From Scatomorpha pullicola (lineage in GTDB: Bacteria > Bacillota > Clostridia > Oscillospirales > Oscillospiraceae): DNA of 16,543 bases. The notes under the pieces were generated by a model that saw nothing but the letters and a program-made list of their open reading frames with translations, had not been told where the DNA came from and searched no databases. Shown one piece after another: positions 12,780-16,543 of this stretch. Location of the stretch: NCBI GenBank assembly GCA_018716545.1, contig DVJU01000032.1, positions 1-16,543 on the forward strand. The letters run 5' to 3'. The first letter of the stretch is position 1; every line of letters starts with the position of its first letter. Both the position numbers and the translations under genes were made by a program.

Positions 12780-12977
12780 ATGAGAAAGTGTATACGCTGC
12801 GGCGCCGAAATGCGCGAGGACTGCGCCATAAAGGTCGAGGGCGCCGGGTACGGCATCGTCCTTTCCTCCGACGCCGGCAAGCTGTTCGGCGGCAGGATAG
12901 GCCAGCCACGGGTCGCGATTTGCCCCGAGTGCGGCGAGGTGTCCATATACCTGGACGACGTAAGCAAGCTCAAATAG
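12780..12977 (+). CDS. Small zinc-ribbon protein, 65 residues
   Basis: Two zinc knuckles: CIRCG (Cys4, Cys7) and CPECG (about Cys48, Cys51). Between them lies the stretch KVEGAGYGIVLS with KLFGGRIGQPRVA, which I recognise as typical of a small family of clostridial proteins annotated as zinc-ribbon or nucleic-acid-binding proteins of unknown function. The ribosome site GGGAGGTT overlaps the stop of the cat-like gene, so the two are coupled. Role unknown. Confidence 0.8.
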   Translation: MRKCIRCGAEMREDCAIKVEGAGYGIVLSSDAGKLFGGRIGQPRVAICPECGEVSIYLDDVSKLK

Positions 12978-12987
12978 TCCAGTGCGC

Positions 12988-13010
12988 GAGCCGGACGAAC
13001 CCTCCGGCTC
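12988..13010. repeat. Hairpin after the zinc-ribbon gene
   Basis: GAGCCGGA (12988-12995) pairs exactly with TCCGGCTC (13003-13010), 7-nt loop, no T-run. It stands 20 bp before the true terminator. Confidence 0.45.
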
Positions 13011-13029
13011 CGGCGGCAAATATGTGAGT

Positions 13030-13064
13030 CAGCCCCGGCGATCCTTCGCCGGGGCTGTTTTGTT
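13030..13064 (+). terminator. Terminator of the cat-zinc-ribbon operon
   Basis: CAGCCCCGGCGA (13030-13041) pairs perfectly with TCGCCGGGGCTG (13046-13057), 4-nt loop, followed by TTTTGTT. Confidence 0.9.
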
Positions 13065-13119
13065 CGATTCATGCGCGCAGGGCGCTTATACATTTATATT
13101 AACACGAGGAGGCACAGCC

Positions 13120-13965
13120 ATGTCAGACCGAACCATCACAAGCGAACACCTCAGCGGCTATCGCGAAGCCCTCAGAGCCGCGGAACGCTCAGTCTCCACG
13201 CTCGAGAGCTATATACGCTATGCGCGCGAATTTGCGATATGGCTTGACCGGCGCGAGCTGACACATCAAGCTGCGGCAGATTGGAAAAATACGCTCACCG
13301 AGGGTCTGCTTGCCGCGTCCACCATCAACTGTAAAATCGCCGCCGTAAACGGGCTCCTGTCGTATCTGGGCAGGCCGGACTGCCGCCTGCGCCCGGTGCG
13401 CAGGCAGCGTCAGCTGTTCCGCGACGAGCGCCGCGAGCTCACCCGCGAGGAGTACGGCCGCCTTGTCCGCGCGGCCAGGGACGAAAAGGACGAGCGCATG
13501 GCGCTGGTCATGGAGACGATATGCGCCACGGGCATACGTGTCAGCGAGCTGAAGTTCATCACGCTCGAACGAGTGAGGGTGGGAACCGCCCGCATATCGC
13601 TCAAGGGCAAGATACGCATCATCATGGTGCCCTCGCGCCTGCGCTCGAAGCTGCTGCGCTACGCTTCCCGGCAGGGCATACGCGGCGGCGAGCTCTTTCT
13701 GTCCGACAGCGGCAGGAGCCTCTCGCGCAAGCAGATTTGGGCGCACATGAAGGCGCTGAGCCTGCGCGCCGGGGTCGAGCCGTCCAAGGTCTATCCCCAC
13801 AACCTGCGCCACCTGTTTGCGCGCGCGTTCTACAGCGAGTGCCGCGACGTGGTGAAGCTGGCCGACGTCCTGGGGCACAGCTCGCTCGAGACCACGCGCA
13901 TATACCTCATCTCCACCGGCGCGGAGCACCGCGCCATGCTGGAACGGCTGCGGCTGATTTCCTAG
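13120..13965 (+). CDS. Tyrosine recombinase (XerC/XerD-like, candidate local invertase)
   Basis: 281 residues, a complete two-domain enzyme. The N-terminal core-binding (SAM-like) domain covers about 8-90, with the typical S..T...Y...L..F..W pattern. The catalytic domain has all expected residues: R140 (ATGIRVSEL), K162/K164 (LKGKIRIIMVP), H227-x-x-R230 (HNLRHLFA), H253 (LGHSSLETT) and the nucleophile Y262. It cuts and rejoins DNA through a 3'-phosphotyrosine at paired sites. The start is ATG 13120, with GAGGAGG 7 nt upstream; a longer frame from 12982 crosses the previous terminator. The stop lies 12 bp before a 21-bp inverted repeat that has the form of a recombinase core site, and no phage or conjugation gene is nearby, so a dedicated inversion enzyme is more likely than a phage integrase. 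That role is inferred. Confidence 0.92.
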   Translation: MSDRTITSEHLSGYREALRAAERSVSTLESYIRYAREFAIWLDRRELTHQAAADWKNTLTEGLLAASTINCKIAAVNGLLSYLGRPDCRLRPVRRQRQLFRDERRELTREEYGRLVRAARDEKDERMALVMETICATGIRVSELKFITLERVRVGTARISLKGKIRIIMVPSRLRSKLLRYASRQGIRGGELFLSDSGRSLSRKQIWAHMKALSLRAGVEPSKVYPHNLRHLFARAFYSECRDVVKLADVLGHSSLETTRIYLISTGAEHRAMLERLRLIS

Positions 13966-13977
13966 AAAAAACAAGAA

Positions 13978-13998
13978 GGACATAATCCGTCTTGTGTC
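13978..13998 (+). repeat. Left inverted repeat (IRL), recombinase core-site form
   Basis: Arms GGACATAA and TTGTGTC around the spacer TCCGTC (13986-13991). Extended outward, 10 of 12 arm positions are symmetric (AGAAGGACATAA against the complement of TTGTGTCTTTCT). The spacer is the exact complement of that in the right repeat. Confidence 0.8.
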
Positions 13999-14009
13999 TT
14001 TCTAGCTTC

Positions 14010-14045
14010 TGTAATAAAAGAAAGGCCGCTCCATGGAACGGCCTT
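14010..14045 (-). terminator. Leftward terminator inside the invertible segment
   Basis: AAGGCCG (14022-14028) pairs with CGGCCTT (14039-14045), with inner TCC/GGA. On the minus strand it is followed by TCTTTTATTAC. On the plus strand no T-run follows. In this orientation it protects the recombinase gene from antisense transcription; after inversion it would face the surface-protein operon. Confidence 0.6.
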
Positions 14046-14072
14046 CCGGGGTATAAATAAGCGCACTTAGGC

Positions 14073-14104
14073 ACGACCGGTCACGAATCTTACAGATCGG
14101 TCGT
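14073..14104. repeat. Inverted repeat inside the segment
   Basis: ACGACCG (14073-14079) and CGGTCGT (14098-14104), exact 7-bp inverted repeat with an 18-nt loop. Possibly a regulator site or a weak hairpin. Confidence 0.45.
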
Positions 14105-14134
14105 ATTTAGCCTGTCAATTTTTGAAACTGGGAC

Positions 14135-14163
14135 TTGATTTAGGTGGCTGACAATGATAAAAT
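14135..14163 (+). promoter_or_regulatory. Promoter inside the invertible segment, facing the operon
   Basis: TTGATT (14135-14140), exact 17-bp spacer, TAAAAT (14158-14163). Transcription from about 14170 would cross IRR and enter the zinc-ribbon gene at 14249. Confidence 0.6.
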
Positions 14164-14208
14164 TGGAAGCTAGTAAGGACATGTGCTGGCTCAGTGTCCA
14201 ATTTCAGG

Positions 14209-14229
14209 GACACAAGACGGATTGTGTCC
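14209..14229 (-). repeat. Right inverted repeat (IRR), recombinase core-site form
   Basis: Arms GGACACAA (14208-14215) and TTGTGTCC (14222-14229) are perfectly symmetric around the 6-bp spacer GACGGA (14216-14221). It differs from the left repeat at one position (C/T in the arm). It ends 19 bp before the ATG of the zinc-ribbon gene, so its hairpin would be part of that mRNA leader. Confidence 0.8.
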
Positions 14230-14248
14230 GTCGCGGAAGGGGGATGCC

Positions 14249-15394
14249 ATGCGCAAATCGTTATATGACTACTGCCTCGAGTCCGGCGAGATGGCTCTGC
14301 TCGACGAATGGGACAGAGAGAAGAACGCTCTGACGCCGGAGCAGGTCTCGTATGGCAGTAAGAAAAAGCTCTGGTGGCGGTGTGCGCGCGCTCACAGCTA
14401 TCAGGCCAGCGCGACAAGCCGCACCGGCGAGCACACAGGCTGTCCATATTGCTCGGGTCGCCTACCCGTGCCGGGGCAAAACGACCTATCCACGCTGTAT
14501 CCGGAGCTTGTACGCGAGTGGGATGAGGAGAAGAACCTGCCTCTCTCCCCGGACACCGTCCTGCCCAGCAGCCACCGCTATGTCTGGTGGAAGTGCTCCA
14601 AGGGGCACAGCTGGCGCGCGTCGGTGAAATCGCGCACGGACGGGACAGGCTGTCCGGTTTGCGCAAATCGCTCGCTCAGCCCGGGCGAGAACGATTTGGC
14701 CTCCGCCAATCCCGCGCTCGCGGCGGAGTGGAACGTCGAGCGCAACGCTCCGCTGACGCCCAGGGACGTGTTCCCCGGGTCCAGCCGCCGGGTATGGTGG
14801 CGCTGCGGCAAGGGGCACGAGTGGCTCGCGCGCGTCTCGGCGCGCACCGAGGGCTCCGGGTGCCCGTATTGCAGCGGAAAGAGGGTTCAGCCGGGCGACA
14901 ACGACCTGGCCACGGTCAAGCCCGAGCTGGCGGCACAGTGGCACCCCGAGAAGAACGGCTCGCTCACGCCCGAGAGCGTGACGCCGTACAGCAACCGACG
15001 CGTCTGGTGGCGCTGCCCGGCCGGGCATGAGTACCAGGCGATGATCTCTGCGCGGAGCTCCAGCGGCAGCGGATGCCCGTATTGCAAGGGCCGCAAGGTC
15101 ATGCCCGGGTTCAACGACCTCGCCTCGCAGCAGCCCAAGGTCGCTGCCGAGTGGGCGCAGGACCTGAACGGGGCGCTGACCCCGGAGATGGTCACGACGG
15201 GCAGCCACAAAAAGGTCTGGTGGCGCTGCTCGGAAGGCCACGTGTGGCGCTCGGTGATATTCACCCGCGCCCGCGGCACCTTCTGCTCCTGCCCCGTCTG
15301 CGCCGGCAAGGTGCGGCGCAGCAAAAATATTCCAAGTATGTATATCCCCGCGGGGGATGCCATAACAAACACCAAGGAGGAGAAAAGACTATGA
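14249..15394 (+). CDS. Protein of five tandem zinc-ribbon (treble-clef) repeats
   Basis: 381 residues made of five repeats of about 70 (roughly 8-77, 78-147, 148-217, 218-288, 289-358). Each reads ND-L....P.LA.EW...KN..LTP..V...S...VWWRC..GH.W.A....R..G.GCPYC.G. The zinc ligands are Cys and His in C-x3-H, then C-x2-C; for example C45/H49/C65/C68 and C116/H120/C135/C138. This is the probable zinc-ribbon family DUF4379. Its members are of unknown function, sometimes fused or next to nucleases, and nucleic-acid binding is only suspected. There is no signal peptide. The start is ATG 14249 with AGGGGG 5 nt upstream; an upstream in-frame GTG at 14183 would translate across IRR and is unlikely. Its stop overlaps the ATG of the secreted protein (ATGA), so the two are translationally coupled. 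Confidence 0.85.
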   Translation: MRKSLYDYCLESGEMALLDEWDREKNALTPEQVSYGSKKKLWWRCARAHSYQASATSRTGEHTGCPYCSGRLPVPGQNDLSTLYPELVREWDEEKNLPLSPDTVLPSSHRYVWWKCSKGHSWRASVKSRTDGTGCPVCANRSLSPGENDLASANPALAAEWNVERNAPLTPRDVFPGSSRRVWWRCGKGHEWLARVSARTEGSGCPYCSGKRVQPGDNDLATVKPELAAQWHPEKNGSLTPESVTPYSNRRVWWRCPAGHEYQAMISARSSSGSGCPYCKGRKVMPGFNDLASQQPKVAAEWAQDLNGALTPEMVTTGSHKKVWWRCSEGHVWRSVIFTRARGTFCSCPVCAGKVRRSKNIPSMYIPAGDAITNTKEEKRL

Positions 15395-16543
15395 AAAAAC
15401 GCCTTTTGGCGATGCTGCTCGTGCTCATGCTGGTAGTAAGCCTACTGCCGGTCGGAGCATTGGCGGACGACGCCACTGTCGTTGGCGACTACGTTACGGT
15501 GAGTGTCGAGACGGGAAGTTATAAAAACAACTTAACCGTCAACGTATATGATCCGAGCGGCAATTTGTTGGAAACACTTACTTCTGACCAAGCCAGAACG
15601 TCTGATTGCGAAATCAGCATAAATCTAGGCAACGACAACTACCTGATAGAGAATGTCGATAAAACTGGCGATGGAAGCATGAGTGAGATAGCGGATACCG
15701 CCATTTCTTCCGATCGAAAGAGCTACAATAACAGGTGGAGCGCTACCGGCCAAGGTGGAAAGAACTTCACTCTCAACGTTTATCTGCGCGCTAATCCTAC
15801 AGATACGCCCGAGACGCCGGAAGGAGTTTATGATGGCGGCGCCACGGTTAGCTTCCGCGCTTATATACCGCAGATGCTGAAGCTGCTCTACTGCGAGAAT
15901 CCGTCGCTCGTGAACGACAACACCGAAATTACCGGCGTTGAGATGTTCTTCAGGGAAGCTTTCGGTTACGGGCAGTCAGAAAGCTTTGCCGATATTAACA
16001 GAGAAGAAGACTATTTCAATACGGTGCTTTCAAATGAAACCGGGAAGGCAGTCCCCGCGAATGTGTCTGAAATACGCATAAGCTATAAAAACGGGGATAC
16101 AGAAGGCGTTGCCTCGATTAAGGCCGGGGACCTCAGCTTCGTGTATCACAGTGGTGTAGGGCACTATTATTCCATAGAGTCCAGCAATCATACTGTTCAT
16201 GTAGTTTATTTTTATAATGAGACGGATGGTCATACTGGAAACAACTATTTCCAGTACGCCGTGCGCTTCGTTAATCACGGTGAGTCTCTCGGCGAGGATA
16301 TGCCGGCCGACCCGGACTATGGTACCGGAAACCTGTATAGGTTCGTGAACTGGGAGCAGGGCAGCTATGATGGGACCGGCGAACCGTTCTTCTCCACGAC
16401 TGAGGTAAACGAAGATTTAACGGTCTTTGCACGTAAAGTTTCCTCAAGTGAACACGGCGGCACGGAAATTCACGTGCTAAACGAGAATGACTCACTTCTC
16501 AACCGTGTGGTTGAGCTTTACAACGCTGCGTACACTGACGCAC
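15391..16543 (+). CDS. Secreted surface protein with InlB-like repeat region (partial, runs off window)
   Basis: 384 codons are present and the frame is still open at the window end. The N-terminus MKKRLLAMLLVLMLVVSLLP followed by VGALA and DDATV is a classical signal peptide, cut after ALA (residue 25). After it comes a beta-rich, Asn/Thr/Ser-rich region (YVTVSVETGSYKNNLTVNVY and so on), then an acidic stretch. Residues about 289-350 (YAVRFVNHGESLGEDMP and on to LTVFARK) resemble the Listeria-Bacteroides/InlB B-repeat, common in adhesins of gut Bacillota. An anchor motif would lie beyond the window. AAGGAGGAG, 8 nt before the ATG, gives strong initiation. GC and codon bias are lower than in the upstream genes, as is usual for recently acquired or fast-evolving surface genes. 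Adhesion or host contact is inferred. Confidence 0.8.
   Translation, partial: MKKRLLAMLLVLMLVVSLLPVGALADDATVVGDYVTVSVETGSYKNNLTVNVYDPSGNLLETLTSDQARTSDCEISINLGNDNYLIENVDKTGDGSMSEIADTAISSDRKSYNNRWSATGQGGKNFTLNVYLRANPTDTPETPEGVYDGGATVSFRAYIPQMLKLLYCENPSLVNDNTEITGVEMFFREAFGYGQSESFADINREEDYFNTVLSNETGKAVPANVSEIRISYKNGDTEGVASIKAGDLSFVYHSGVGHYYSIESSNHTVHVVYFYNETDGHTGNNYFQYAVRFVNHGESLGEDMPADPDYGTGNLYRFVNWEQGSYDGTGEPFFSTTEVNEDLTVFARKVSSSEHGGTEIHVLNENDSLLNRVVELYNAAYTDA

Larger units (their letters stand above)
13978..14229. mobile_element. Candidate invertible promoter segment (inverton)
   Basis: The 252-bp unit is bounded by 21-bp inverted repeats with 20 of 21 positions identical. Between them are a promoter pointing right (14135-14163), a terminator pointing left (14010-14045), a hairpin at 14073-14104 and an inner 8-bp inverted repeat. 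It lies between a complete tyrosine recombinase and the operon of a zinc-ribbon and a secreted surface protein. In the orientation given the promoter reads into the operon (ON). Inversion would aim it at the recombinase 3' end and place the terminator before the operon (OFF). The order of parts matches described phase-variable promoters; inversion itself is not shown. Confidence 0.7.

Noticed and set aside
13120..13965. Phage or conjugative-element integrase
   Set aside because: No tRNA, att-like direct repeat, excisionase, phage or conjugation gene is seen nearby, while paired inverted core-like sites lie directly downstream.
14113..14212. TGTCAATTTTTGAAACTGGG and GTGTCCAATTTCAGGGAC resemble multiple end repeats of an IS21-type element
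   Set aside because: No transposase gene or remnant and no opposite end is present; the recombinase-site interpretation explains more. An old IS end as the source of this DNA remains possible.
14486..15241. 251-codon minus-strand frame opposite the zinc-ribbon gene
   Set aside because: It mirrors the repeats of the real gene; the zinc ligands and repeat pattern fit only the plus-strand frame.
14440..15310. Regular ~210-bp spaced similar DNA blocks, considered as a CRISPR or satellite array
   Set aside because: The periodicity is explained by five coding repeats of about 70 residues; there are no short identical repeats with spacers.

Overview
The window looks like chromosome from a GC-rich member of the Bacillota (class Clostridia, probably a gut-type Eubacteriales/Oscillospirales organism). 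Reasons: strong GGAGG-type ribosome sites, sigma-A-like promoters with 17-bp spacers, G/C-rich third positions combined with frequent ATA isoleucine codons, a yybP-ykoY manganese leader, a KtrAB potassium system, a clostridial-type acyl-CoA dehydrogenase start and a secreted surface protein. No rRNA, tRNA or CRISPR array was seen. The species cannot be named from the sequence alone.

Layout. 1-98 (-): start of an acyl-CoA dehydrogenase, divergent from an AraC-family regulator (496-1560), with a 397-bp AT-rich regulatory region between. 1718-1858: a tiny lipoprotein-like ORF followed by a strong terminator. 2022-2828 (-): manganese exporter mntP behind a manganese riboswitch with two successive terminator hairpins. 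2825-3909: a graveyard of joined gene fragments (tetR, an OmpR-type response regulator with an internal deletion, and the end of an EamA transporter). 3927-5333: a Wzx-like flippase without a usable start codon, then a PAP2 phosphatase (5490-5993). 6000-6950: a compositionally different block of unrecognised small genes. 7112-8885 (-): a plsY and MGDG-synthase-like glycosyltransferase operon, divergent from a TetR regulator (9118-9645) that may control it. 9888-11876: ktrB-ktrA. 12133-12977: a chloramphenicol-acetyltransferase-like gene with an attenuator-like leader, plus a small zinc protein. 13120-16543: a tyrosine recombinase, a candidate invertible promoter, a five-repeat zinc-ribbon protein and a secreted surface protein that runs off the window.

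Most interesting: 13978-14229. Two 21-bp inverted repeats (20/21 identical) lie directly downstream of a complete tyrosine recombinase. Each repeat is built like a recombinase core site, with inverted arms around a 6-bp asymmetric spacer, and the spacers are oppositely oriented. The roughly 210-bp segment between them holds a good promoter pointing right, into the zinc-ribbon/surface-protein operon, and a terminator pointing left. Inversion would turn the promoter away and put the terminator in front of the operon. This is the expected design of a phase-variable ON/OFF switch, and the sequence shown would be the ON state. The architecture resembles known invertons; the recombinase, site sequence and zinc-ribbon/surface-protein cargo may be new.

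Other regulatory features worth checking are the cat leader, a structured ktrB leader, the shared tetR/plsY operator and the mosaic of gene fragments at 2825-3930.
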